Below are positions 14,341-21,631 of a stretch of 25,477 nt of DNA, piece after piece. A program made the translations under genes and the position numbers. This DNA comes from SYAC01 sp046048055 (GTDB lineage Bacteria; Planctomycetota; Phycisphaerae; Phycisphaerales; SM1A02). Location of the stretch: assembly GCA_046048055.1 (NCBI GenBank), contig JBJOGW010000020.1, positions 1-25,477 of the forward strand. Direction: 5' to 3'. Numbering within the stretch: the stretch's first letter is position 1; each line of letters opens with the position of its first letter. Under the pieces are notes generated by a model. The model was not told where the DNA came from, ran no database searches, and saw nothing but the letters and a program-made list of their open reading frames with translations.

Positions 14341-15165
14341 ATGGCCAGGATCACCGCCGCAACCAAGGGCCTGCTCGACCGCTGGGCCGATGGCTGCCTG
14401 GCCACCCTGGAACTGGTCGGCTCGATCACGCTGCTCGGGGGGCTCGTGATCCGCTGGCTGCACCGAACGCTGGTCCTTCGGCAGGTTCGATTCGGTTTCC
14501 CTGCCGCCGTGGCCCAGATGGTCCGCGTGGGGGTGCGAAGCGTGTCGATCGTGATGCTGGTCTCCGGATGCATCGGCATCATCCTGGCCCTGCAGACCTC
14601 GCCCAGCCTCTCGGAGTTCGGGCAGACCGACAAGGTGGCCAACCTGATCGCGGTGGCGGTGTTCCGCGAACTGGGGCCGCTGGTGGCCGCGATCGTGCTC
14701 ACGGGCTTCGCGGGCGCCAGCATCGCCGCCGAGATCGGCACCATGGTGGTGGGCGAGGAGATCGAGGCCCTGGAGAGCATGGCGCTGGATCCGGTCCGAT
14801 TTCTAGTGGTGCCGCGCGTGCTGGCCACCACCATCAGCCTGGTGCTGCTGGCCGTGATCGGCGACCTCACCAGCGTGATCATGGGCGGCGTCACGGGCGT
14901 GTTCTTCCTGGACATTCCCTACGAGCTCTACAAGACCAACACCATCAACCAGCTCACCATGAGCGACTTCATGACCGGCCTGTTCAAGGCCGGCGTGTTC
15001 GGCACCATCCTGGGCCTGATCGCCTGCCACAACGGCCTGCGGGTCACTGGTGGCGCAGCAGGCGTTGGTCGGGCCACCACCAACACGGTGGTGCAGACCG
15101 TGGTGATGGTGGTGATCGCGGACCTGCTCTTCAGCGCCCTGTTCTACGCCTTCGGCTGGAACTGA
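14341..15165 (+). CDS. MlaE/YrbE-family ABC transporter permease
   Basis: This 274-residue integral membrane protein is the size of E. coli MlaE. Hydrophobic segments lie near 22-40, 65-85, 100-125, 152-180 and 235-270. The family signature is clear: EIGTMVVGEEIEALESMALD (131-150), then VRFLVVPRV (152-160). MlaE permeases move phospholipids between inner and outer membrane with an ATPase (MlaF) and an MCE protein (MlaD). Neither is encoded in the window, because the block ends here against dprA. The ATG at 14341 is preferred; a GTG at 14308 would overlap the STAS gene by 23 bases. No Shine-Dalgarno is seen, so it may depend on translation of the STAS gene. Confidence 0.92.
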   Translation: MARITAATKGLLDRWADGCLATLELVGSITLLGGLVIRWLHRTLVLRQVRFGFPAAVAQMVRVGVRSVSIVMLVSGCIGIILALQTSPSLSEFGQTDKVANLIAVAVFRELGPLVAAIVLTGFAGASIAAEIGTMVVGEEIEALESMALDPVRFLVVPRVLATTISLVLLAVIGDLTSVIMGGVTGVFFLDIPYELYKTNTINQLTMSDFMTGLFKAGVFGTILGLIACHNGLRVTGGAAGVGRATTNTVVQTVVMVVIADLLFSALFYAFGWN

Positions 15166-15186
15166 CGCCCGCCCGTTGCGGCGCGC

Positions 15187-16272
15187 CTAGCGAAGCCGAA
15201 CGCCGGCAAGTTCGAGCATGGTCACGGCGGCCATGGCCCGCGCCGCGTCCAGCCCCGTGCGCTCGGCGATGAAGTCGAAGTCCACCACGCCACGCTCGCG
15301 GATGGCATGCAGCACCGCCTGCTGCTCGGGCGTGCCCGTGGGCTCGGGAGATTGGCCACCGGCCCGCACCGCCGCCGCCACCAGCATGGGCGAGGCCCTC
15401 AGTTGCTGCGCCACCTCGGCCACGCTGCCCACCAGCGAGGCCCAGCCCTCGCGGATGGCCCGGTGGCAGCCCATGCTTGCAGGCGAGTCCACCCGGCCCG
15501 GAACCGCCATCACCTCGCGTCCATGCTCCTCGGCTGCAAGCCGACCGGTGATCAACGCCCCCGAGTTGTGCCGCGCCTCGATCAGCAGGGTGCCCAGGCT
15601 CAGGCCGCTGATGATGCGGTTGCGTCGTGGAAACAGGCCGGCATGGCTGGGGAAGGTCGCGGGAAACTCGCTGCACACGCAACCGCCGGCCTCCACGATG
15701 GCGTCGAAGAGCGGTCCGTGCTCGGGCGGGTAGGGCTGACCCAGCCCCCCTGCCAGCACGGCGATGGTGCGTCCGCCATGCCGCAGGGCCGAGCGGTGCG
15801 CTGCGGCGTCGATGCCGCGCGCGCCACCCGACACCACGGTGAACCCCTGCTCGGCGAGCCACCCCGCAAAGCGATCGGCCTGCTCAAGTCCATACCCCGT
15901 GCAGGCGCGACTGCCCACCACGGCCACCGCGAAGCGATCGGTCTCGGCAAAGCCGCCGCGCACCCACAACGCAAGCGGCGCTCCGTGCACCGCCGCCAGC
16001 AGCGGCGGCCAGTCCGGATCCTGGGGCAGCACGCCGCACAGCCCCAGCCGCTCCATGTGCTCGAACTCGGCATGGGGATCGCACGCCCGAAGCGCCGCAT
16101 GAATGCGATGTCCCGCGCCCTGTCCCACCACCGATGCCACATCCGCCGGACCCGCCCTGGCCACCGCCTCCGCCGTGCCCAGCGCCTCAAGCAGGGCCCG
16201 TCCCTCCACGGGTCCCGCGGCCATGGCCAGCCGCCATGCGTCAGGAGGAATCTGTGCGGGCGCCCGTGGCAT
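15187..16272 (-). CDS. dprA: DNA-processing protein DprA
   Basis: DprA binds incoming single-stranded DNA during natural transformation and loads RecA. The protein has 361 residues. It shows an N-terminal SAM/helical region (about 10-65), the Rossmann-like core with VVGSR (118-122), SGGARGID (148-155), FPRRNRIISGLS (214-225) and IEARHNSGALITGRLA (231-246), and a C-terminal winged-helix (DprA_WH) region from about 308 to 361. The ATG at 16272 is chosen because a TAGCGT box lies 7 bases upstream; a GTG at 16281 would add three residues but falls inside that box. It converges on the MlaE-type gene with 21 bases between stops. No other competence gene is in the window apart from the FHA-GspE ATPase, which may or may not belong to a pilus. 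Confidence 0.94.
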   Translation of the reverse strand: MPRAPAQIPPDAWRLAMAAGPVEGRALLEALGTAEAVARAGPADVASVVGQGAGHRIHAALRACDPHAEFEHMERLGLCGVLPQDPDWPPLLAAVHGAPLALWVRGGFAETDRFAVAVVGSRACTGYGLEQADRFAGWLAEQGFTVVSGGARGIDAAAHRSALRHGGRTIAVLAGGLGQPYPPEHGPLFDAIVEAGGCVCSEFPATFPSHAGLFPRRNRIISGLSLGTLLIEARHNSGALITGRLAAEEHGREVMAVPGRVDSPASMGCHRAIREGWASLVGSVAEVAQQLRASPMLVAAAVRAGGQSPEPTGTPEQQAVLHAIRERGVVDFDFIAERTGLDAARAMAAVTMLELAGVRLR

Positions 16273-16279
16273 GCGCGGC

Positions 16280-16285
16280 ACGCTA
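16280..16285 (-). promoter_or_regulatory. Candidate -10 box (TAGCGT) of dprA
   Basis: TAGCGT on the reverse strand is 7 bases from the ATG at 16272 and overlaps the alternative GTG. It fits the leaderless pattern of the window. Confidence 0.38.
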
Positions 16286-16341
16286 ACCGCTGATGCGCGC
16301 TGCCCCGCGACGTGCTGCCCTTTTTCCCGCGGTTCGTTCCG

Positions 16342-17112
16342 TCAGTCGCTGCCGTGCTCGCGCAACCAGCCGTCCGGATCAGCCGGTCTGCGTTCCGCAC
16401 ACGGCACACCTTCGGGTGTACTGCCGGCGTCTGACGGCGACGGCTCGAACGGCGGCTCCGGCTCGGGCCACGCAAAGGCCTCCTCCTCGGGCAGCGGTTC
16501 CGGGGGCCACGGTTCCAGGTCGGCGTCCTCCCGTTCGGCGGGAAGGATCACGGCGAGCGGCTCCTCCCTGGCGGGGGCCTGCGGCTCCACCAGGGTGCCA
16601 ACGTCGTCGAGCGATTCCGCCACCGGCATCGAGGGCCGCTGCGAGACGCCGTAGCCCATCACCAGCCCCACGAACACGCTCATGGCGCCACCCGCCATCA
16701 GCCAGAGCCTTCCCTGGCCGGCCGCGAGCCGACCAAGCAGCGTGTCGGGCAGGGGCTGGGGTTCGAACGGATCCACGGCCACCGACGCCTCCACCCAGTC
16801 CGCCACCGTGTGCTCGATGCTGGTGGCCATGAGCAGCGGCGATTGACCCTCGGGCATCAGGTTGAGCTGGCTGGCCGCCAGCCGCCGCAGCAGCGACGGA
16901 TCGCCAGCGGACAGGTCGCGCCGGAAACGCTCGTAGGCCCGCATCCGCTGCAGATTGGCGGACTCGCGCCACTCGATCCGGGCGAGCTGCTGCCGAAGGT
17001 CGTGCAGGTCGCGCTCGGCCGGCAGCAAGGCCGCGGCGACAAGAATGGCCAGCCCGGCCAGCGTGAAGAGCCAGCCTGCATCGGGTCGGAAGAGCGGCGC
17101 GGTGCGCACCAT
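16342..17112 (-). CDS. Uncharacterised two-TM membrane protein with acidic, proline-rich tail
   Basis: I do not recognise a family. The protein has 256 residues from the ATG at 17112. A hydrophobic helix lies near 13-31, followed by a charged, coiled-coil-like stretch (about 32-75) and a soluble loop. A second hydrophobic helix lies near 134-154, then a roughly 100-residue tail very rich in Glu and Pro (EEPLAVILPAEREDADLE and similar). Both ends are probably on the same side of the membrane. The frame is open up to a GTG at 17163, but that start gives an odd Trp/Arg-rich leader and has no better ribosome site. It lies 68 bases after mdh on the same strand and may be co-transcribed with it. 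Codon use looks like that of its neighbours. Confidence 0.65.
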   Translation of the reverse strand: MVRTAPLFRPDAGWLFTLAGLAILVAAALLPAERDLHDLRQQLARIEWRESANLQRMRAYERFRRDLSAGDPSLLRRLAASQLNLMPEGQSPLLMATSIEHTVADWVEASVAVDPFEPQPLPDTLLGRLAAGQGRLWLMAGGAMSVFVGLVMGYGVSQRPSMPVAESLDDVGTLVEPQAPAREEPLAVILPAEREDADLEPWPPEPLPEEEAFAWPEPEPPFEPSPSDAGSTPEGVPCAERRPADPDGWLREHGSD

Positions 17113-17180
17113 CGCCGTGTCATCGGCCAGGCGCCGCCACGGAAGCCAAAAGTGGCACCCCACCGGTGGGCGGGACCGCG

Positions 17181-18149
17181 TCAGCCCAGATCCGGGAAGA
17201 TCTTCCGGACGGTCGCCACAAGGTCCTTCACGTGGCGGATCGACTCGTCCATCAGGGCCTTCTCGTCCGGGGTGAACTGCACCTGCACCACCTTCTCCAT
17301 GCCGCCGGCGCCCAGCACGCAGGGAACGCCCACGAAGTAGCCCTGACCCTTCTGGCCAGGCGCCACGCCGTATTCGCTCTCGCAGTACGCGGCGCAGGGA
17401 AGGATCCGCTTCTTGTCCTTCACGATGGCCTCGACCATCTGGATGGTTCCGCTGGCGGGCGCGTAGTAGGCGCTGGTGCCCATGAGCTGCACGATCTCGC
17501 CGCCTCCCACCTTGGCACGCTGCACGCAGCGGTCGACCACGTCCTTGGGAAGCAGCTGGTCGATGGGAATGCCATGCACGCTGGTGAACCGGGGCAGCGG
17601 CACCATGTCATCCCCGTGTCCGCCAAGCAGCAGGGCCTGGATGTCCTCGATGCTGCAGCCCAACTCCATGGCAAGGAAGGTGCGGTAGCGGGCCACGTCG
17701 AGGGCGCCGGCCTGGCCCAGGATGCGGTGCACCGGAAAGCCCGTCGCCTTCCACGCGGTGTACACCATGGCGTCGAGCGGGTTGCTCACCACGATCACCA
17801 CCGCGTCGGGTGCGTGCACCCTGACCTGCTCGCTCACCGCCCGCACGATCTGCACGTTGGTCGAGATCAGGTCGTCGCGGCTCATGCCCGGCTTGCGGGG
17901 CATGCCCGCGGTGATCACCACCACGTCGCTTCCGGCAATGTCACGGTAGTCGCTGGTCCCGGTCACGCGGCTGTCGAATTCCTCGATGGGACCGCACTGC
18001 ATCAGGTCCAGGGCCTTGCCCTTGGCCACTCCCTCCCTCTCGGGAATGTCCAGCAGCACGATGTCGCCAAGCTCCTTGGCGGCGGCCCAGTGGGCACAGG
18101 TGGCTCCGACGTTTCCGGCTCCGATGACGGCGATCTTGGCTCGACGCAT
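17181..18149 (-). CDS. mdh: Malate dehydrogenase (LDH-like type)
   Basis: The enzyme interconverts malate and oxaloacetate with NAD+ in the TCA cycle. The protein has 322 residues. The Rossmann motif is GAGNVGA (10-16), and Asp34 at the end of strand 2 indicates NAD preference. Arg85 in GMPRKPGMSR (82-91) marks malate rather than lactate specificity, since lactate dehydrogenases have Gln there. Arg91, Asp151 and Arg154 (in ALDVAR), and the proton-relay His178 in GGHGDD (176-181) complete the active site. The ATG at 18149 follows AGGAA about 4 bases upstream; the open frame continues to 18329, but that part overlaps the terminator and tRNA. A TATCCT box about 57 bases upstream is a likely -10 element. 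Confidence 0.95.
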   Translation of the reverse strand: MRRAKIAVIGAGNVGATCAHWAAAKELGDIVLLDIPEREGVAKGKALDLMQCGPIEEFDSRVTGTSDYRDIAGSDVVVITAGMPRKPGMSRDDLISTNVQIVRAVSEQVRVHAPDAVVIVVSNPLDAMVYTAWKATGFPVHRILGQAGALDVARYRTFLAMELGCSIEDIQALLLGGHGDDMVPLPRFTSVHGIPIDQLLPKDVVDRCVQRAKVGGGEIVQLMGTSAYYAPASGTIQMVEAIVKDKKRILPCAAYCESEYGVAPGQKGQGYFVGVPCVLGAGGMEKVVQVQFTPDEKALMDESIRHVKDLVATVRKIFPDLG

Positions 18150-18205
18150 GAGGTTCCTTGGTGGGGCGTGCGTGGCCCGCGCCGGCCATCCCGCGCGGGG
18201 GAAGC

Positions 18206-18211
18206 AGGATA
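18206..18211 (-). promoter_or_regulatory. Candidate -10 box (TATCCT) of mdh
   Basis: TATCCT on the reverse strand would give a leader of about 50 bases that ends in the mdh ribosome site AGGAA. It lies just beyond the tRNA terminator hairpin. Confidence 0.35.
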
Positions 18212-18263
18212 GCCACCCGCGCGGCCCGCCACGTGCACCAGCCGAGGGCCCTCCCCAACGCAA

Positions 18264-18290
18264 GGCGGCCGCCCGGTGAGGACGGCCGCC
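18264..18290 (-). terminator. Hairpin after tRNA-Ile
   Basis: An 8-bp perfect inverted repeat, GGCGGCCG/CGGCCGCC, with an 11-base loop begins 7 bases past the tRNA 3' end. It is followed by only a weak T-containing tail (TTGCGTT), so it may terminate or just process the transcript. Confidence 0.5.
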
Positions 18291-18296
18291 AAGGCA

Positions 18297-18370
18297 TGCG
18301 CCAGAATGGACTCGAACCATCGACCTCACCCTTATCAGGGGTGTGCTCTAGCCAGCTGAGCTACTGGCGC
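18297..18370 (-). tRNA. tRNA-Ile (anticodon GAT)
   Basis: This is a 74-nt cloverleaf on the reverse strand. The acceptor stem is GCGCCAG/CTGGCGC with discriminator A, and a D-loop AGCTCAGCTGGCTAGAGC is present. The anticodon stem CACCC/GGGTG holds loop CTGATAA, whose anticodon GAT reads ATC/ATT isoleucine codons. The T-arm has GGTTCGAGTCC. The 3' CCA is not encoded (ATGCC follows the acceptor stem). It is free-standing, not inside an rRNA spacer. Confidence 0.96.
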
Positions 18371-18381
18371 GCAGGACAGAA

Positions 18382-18387
18382 AGTATA
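18382..18387 (-). promoter_or_regulatory. Candidate -10 box (TATACT) of tRNA-Ile
   Basis: TATACT on the reverse strand lies 11 bases before the mature tRNA 5' end. It is closer to the classical TATAAT than the boxes of the protein genes here. No clear -35 element is visible. Confidence 0.45.
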
Positions 18388-18406
18388 GCGGATGCCCGAC
18401 AGGGCC

Positions 18407-18832
18407 TCACCGCAGCACGTTGTATCGGGATCGGCCCCGGTCATCCACCTGCAGCGTGGAACCGGTGCTGGCAACGCGGCGGCTGGGGTACCAGCCCCAC
18501 TCGGGACGGTCCTCGGAGCCGAAGAACTCGAACTCCTGGCTGTGGATCACGGCCTGGTTCATCTCGGCGCGGGCCGCCGCGACTTCCTGCAGATCACCGG
18601 GCTTGAGTTCCACGGGCGTCAGGGAAAGTTCGCGGTCCAGTCGGGCCTCGAGCCGTCGCCTGCGGTCGCGCAACTGTCCCGCCGTGATGCGTCCCTGTCG
18701 CGCCTGAGCCACGAGGCCCTCGAGATCCAACGTCGATCGCTCGAACGCCCGCCGCTGTGGACTGCCATCCGTCGCCAGGGCGGCGGAGGCGATCCAGAGG
18801 ATGGCCATGGAGATCGAGAGGGTTGGGTGCAT
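18407..18832 (-). CDS. Small exported protein of unknown function
   Basis: I do not recognise a family. The protein has 141 residues. Residues 1-20 form a hydrophobic signal peptide ending SAALA, with likely cleavage before TDGS. The mature part is helical and rich in Arg, Glu and Ala (a charged coiled-coil-like section around 27-75), then an aromatic stretch (FEFFGSEDRPEWGWYP) and a C-terminal part with no clear motif. The ATG at 18832 is chosen because GGAGG lies about 8 bases upstream and the signal peptide starts there; longer in-frame starts would bury it. It sits 100 bases after the second CNNM-type gene and 36 bases before the tRNA, all on the reverse strand. A periplasmic location is inferred. 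Confidence 0.68.
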   Translation of the reverse strand: MHPTLSISMAILWIASAALATDGSPQRRAFERSTLDLEGLVAQARQGRITAGQLRDRRRRLEARLDRELSLTPVELKPGDLQEVAAARAEMNQAVIHSQEFEFFGSEDRPEWGWYPSRRVASTGSTLQVDDRGRSRYNVLR

Positions 18833-18931
18833 GCCTGGGCCTCCATTCGGATACGCGGCGGGCGGGTTGGCGTGAGACCGACTCCGCAACTTTGACCCAT
18901 GCCAGCCCCGCTGTCCAGCCCCGAACCGGCA

Positions 18932-19906
18932 TTACCAGCCGGGAAGTTGCCCCACCACCTGACCCAGCAGGTCCTGAAGTCCGATCACACCCACGGGGCG
19001 ATCCCCCTCGGCCACCACCGCCAGACTGGCACCCGACTGCCGCAGCAGCCGAAGGGTCTCCAGGGCAGGCATGCCGGGAGCGACGAAGACGGGTGGGCGG
19101 CTCACCGCCGAGGGCGCTGCCACCGGATCCACCAGCAGGTCCACGGCCGAGGCGATGCCCACGCAGCGGGCAGAGGCATCGATCACCGGATACCGGCCAT
19201 GTCGACGGGACCGCAGCGTCTCGCGCACCGTGGCCGGTGTGGCGCCCTCCGCCAGCACGCTGACGCGGCGCCACGGGGTCATCATCTGGCCCGTGTTTCT
19301 TCGCGCCAGTTGCAGCACGCGGCCGGCCATCGTCACCTGATGCTCCTCGACCGCGCCATGCGACTCCCGAAGCAGGTCCACCACGCGCTGCCGAACGTCC
19401 ATCGCCTCGGTGGACGCCAGACCGAGCCGACGCGCCATGACGTCACCCATCCACTGCAGCAGCGGAACGGCGCCACAGGCCGTCAGCGCCCATCGGACCG
19501 CGCGAGCCAGCGGCACCATGGCCACGGTCCATGCGTCCGCGTGCACCCGGAAGAGTTCCTTGGGCACCGTCTCGCCGCAGATGACCAGGATCGGCAGCAG
19601 CACGGCCACGTTCACCAGCATGGCCCCGATCCAGTCCATGCCGATGCCGTCCAGCATGTGCCCGATCGACCACGACGCGGCGTAGCCCACGATCGCGTTC
19701 CCCGCCAGCAGCGTGGCCAGCCAGCGATTGGGCCGAGCCAGCTCGGCCTGAAGCAGTCGCGCCGCGTGCTCGCCGCGATCGCCACGGACCGCCAGCCGGA
19801 GCCGGTTCAGCACGTAGGCACCGGTCTCCATGCCGCTCAAGAAGGCGGAGAAGAGCACGGCCACCACAAGCACCGACCCGTAGAGGATCCAGTCGGACAC
19901 CGTCAC
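18932..19906 (-). CDS. CNNM/CorC-HlyC-type membrane protein with CBS domains, short form
   Basis: The protein has 324 residues. An N-terminal DUF21/CNNM transmembrane domain comes first (about 6-180), with SAFLSGMETGAYVLNRLRL (20-38) matching the SGxxSGxETA hallmark. A region resembling a CBS pair follows, about 215 to the end (RRHGRYPVIDASARCVGIASAVDLL, then AVVAEGDRPVGVIGLQDLLGQVVG). It lacks the C-terminal CorC/HlyC domain that its neighbour has. Relatives are linked to Mg2+ or Co2+ efflux and are often misnamed haemolysins. The start is a GTG at 19906 that overlaps the previous gene's stop (GTGA, 19903-19906), with GGAGG 6 bases upstream. The substrate is not known from sequence. Confidence 0.88.
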   Translation of the reverse strand: MTVSDWILYGSVLVVAVLFSAFLSGMETGAYVLNRLRLAVRGDRGEHAARLLQAELARPNRWLATLLAGNAIVGYAASWSIGHMLDGIGMDWIGAMLVNVAVLLPILVICGETVPKELFRVHADAWTVAMVPLARAVRWALTACGAVPLLQWMGDVMARRLGLASTEAMDVRQRVVDLLRESHGAVEEHQVTMAGRVLQLARRNTGQMMTPWRRVSVLAEGATPATVRETLRSRRHGRYPVIDASARCVGIASAVDLLVDPVAAPSAVSRPPVFVAPGMPALETLRLLRQSGASLAVVAEGDRPVGVIGLQDLLGQVVGQLPGW

Positions 19907-21147
19907 GTCTGGCCTCCCCGCCGCCACCGCACACGGTCGATGCGCGTGCCATCCATCCGGAGCACGCCAAGCGTCCATCCGGACAGGTCCACCTCGTCGC
20001 CCTCGGCGGCCACGCGTCCAAGCCGCTCCATGATGGCGCCGGCCACCGTGTCCGAGATCGACTCCGGCTCCGCGGCACCGAATCGTCCGAAGGCCTCCGC
20101 CAGATCCGCGTCGCCCGGGCCGATCCACGCGCCGTCCGCCATCTCGACCCATCCCTCGTGGGGCGCCTCCGCCTCATGGCCACCAATCTCGCCGATGGCG
20201 TCGCGCAGGGTGACCAGTCCGGCGGTGCCGCCGAACTCGTCCACCACCACGGCCAGCCGCTGCCCGGATCGCTGGAACCAGTCCAGCAGCTGGTCGATCG
20301 CGGCCAGCTCGGGCACGAAGCTCGCCGGGACCAGGTGTTCCGACATGGGCGTGCGGGTCCCGCGGGCATCCAGCAAAAAGGACCGCACGTCCAGCCAACC
20401 CACCACGTGGTCCAGATCCGGATCCGCCACCAGCAGCCGACGACGACGGCAGCGACGCGCCTCGGCCTCGATCTCCGCGTGCGTGGCATCACGGCGGACC
20501 CACTCCACGAACACGCGCGGGGTCATCACCTCGCGCACGCGCCGCCGCCCCAGCAGCGTCACCCTTCGGATCGCGGCCGACTCCTCGCCTGCCAGGATGC
20601 CGCGACGCTGGCTCAGCGTCAGCAGTTCGCCCAGCTCGTGCAGGTCCACGCGCCCGTGACGGGGCGGACCCGCCAACCGCACCAGCGGCGCCACCACCAC
20701 CCCGTCCAGCAGCCTTCGCACCGGCCCCAGGATGCGGTGCATCAGCAGCAGCGGGCCCGCCAGCACGCAGACCAGCCGCCGTCGGCCCAGGTTGCTGGCC
20801 AGCTTGGGCAAGGTCTCGCCCACGATCACCAGCAGCAGCAACGAGACCACCGCCGCCATCACCTCCACCCATGCTCCGCCCTGGATCCGCATGGCCAACG
20901 AACTGGAGATGACGAAGTAGACGGTGTTGACGATGTTGTTGCCCACCAGGATCGTCACCAGCACGCCGCGCGGCTCAGCCAGCAGCCGGTCCACCTGATC
21001 CGAGACCACCGGATGCTGGCGTCGCAGCCAGTCCCGGTCCGCGCCGGTCAGGCCAAAGACCACGGTCTCGGAGCCGCTCCAGAAGCCGCTGGCCACGAGC
21101 AGCGGAAGCAGGGCCAGCCACAGCAGAAGCTCGATTGGCGCACTCAT
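19903..21147 (-). CDS. CNNM/CorC-HlyC-type membrane protein, full domain set
   Basis: The protein has 414 residues. The DUF21/CNNM membrane domain begins at the N-terminus with SGFWSGSETVVFGL (20-33) and includes IVGETLPK near 107. A CBS pair follows, starting around REVMTPR, and contains the usual AVVVDEFGGTAGLVTLRD segment. A CorC/HlyC-like domain forms the C-terminus (about 330-414), ending in GDEVDLSGWTLGVLRMDG. Family members export Mg2+ or related divalent cations; a direct function here is inferred. The ATG at 21147 overlaps the hscB stop (ATGA, 21144-21147). It is a paralogue of the next gene, and the two may form a heteromeric pair. Confidence 0.9.
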   Translation of the reverse strand: MSAPIELLLWLALLPLLVASGFWSGSETVVFGLTGADRDWLRRQHPVVSDQVDRLLAEPRGVLVTILVGNNIVNTVYFVISSSLAMRIQGGAWVEVMAAVVSLLLLVIVGETLPKLASNLGRRRLVCVLAGPLLLMHRILGPVRRLLDGVVVAPLVRLAGPPRHGRVDLHELGELLTLSQRRGILAGEESAAIRRVTLLGRRRVREVMTPRVFVEWVRRDATHAEIEAEARRCRRRRLLVADPDLDHVVGWLDVRSFLLDARGTRTPMSEHLVPASFVPELAAIDQLLDWFQRSGQRLAVVVDEFGGTAGLVTLRDAIGEIGGHEAEAPHEGWVEMADGAWIGPGDADLAEAFGRFGAAEPESISDTVAGAIMERLGRVAAEGDEVDLSGWTLGVLRMDGTRIDRVRWRRGGQT

Positions 21148-21629
21148 GCGTGCACGGCCTCCCGCGCACGCCGCACGGCTCGCAGCCGCCCGACCGCCTC
21201 GGCCGCGGCGATCCAACCGGCGGCATCGGCCGGCTGCAACGATGCCAGGCAGGATGCCGCGTCGCGCCGGGCGGCCTCCTCGATACGGTCCAGCTCGGCC
21301 AGGGCCTCGGTTCGCTCGCTCCCGCCGGCGTCCAGACCCTCGCGGACATGCACCATGGACATCAGGAACGCGGGCTCAGGCCGCGGTTCCGGCGGTCGCG
21401 GCGTGGGCGTCGCCCGGTCCAGCAGCGCCTGAGCCCGCGAGAGCGGATCCAGCAGTTGCGTGGCCGCCTCGTTCACCCGGGCCACGCGGGATGCCGCCTC
21501 GGCGCGCCCGGCCGGATCCGCGACACGGTCCGGATGCCAGCGCATCGCGGCTCGCCGCTGCGCGTCACGGATCGACTGGGCATCCAACGCCCACGTCGGC
21601 TCCAGCCCGAGCACCATGAAGGGGTCCAT
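21144..21629 (-). CDS. hscB: HscB-like J-domain co-chaperone for Fe-S cluster assembly
   Basis: The protein has 161 residues, slightly shorter than E. coli HscB (171). The J-domain occupies about 1-70 with the Hsp70-activating HPD at 32-34 (MRWHPDR). The C-terminal three-helix HSCB domain starts with AFLMSMVHVREGLD (87-100), aligning to the FLMxQMExRExLE motif that contacts IscU. HscB delivers the scaffold IscU to the HscA chaperone. No isc or hscA gene is in the window. The ATG at 21629 is 2 bases after the GspE-type stop, and the end overlaps the first CNNM gene by 4 bases. A generic DnaJ-domain protein is the alternative, but the C-terminal match makes HscB more likely. Confidence 0.84.
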   Translation of the reverse strand: MDPFMVLGLEPTWALDAQSIRDAQRRAAMRWHPDRVADPAGRAEAASRVARVNEAATQLLDPLSRAQALLDRATPTPRPPEPRPEPAFLMSMVHVREGLDAGGSERTEALAELDRIEEAARRDAASCLASLQPADAAGWIAAAEAVGRLRAVRRAREAVHA

Positions 21630-21631
21630 GC

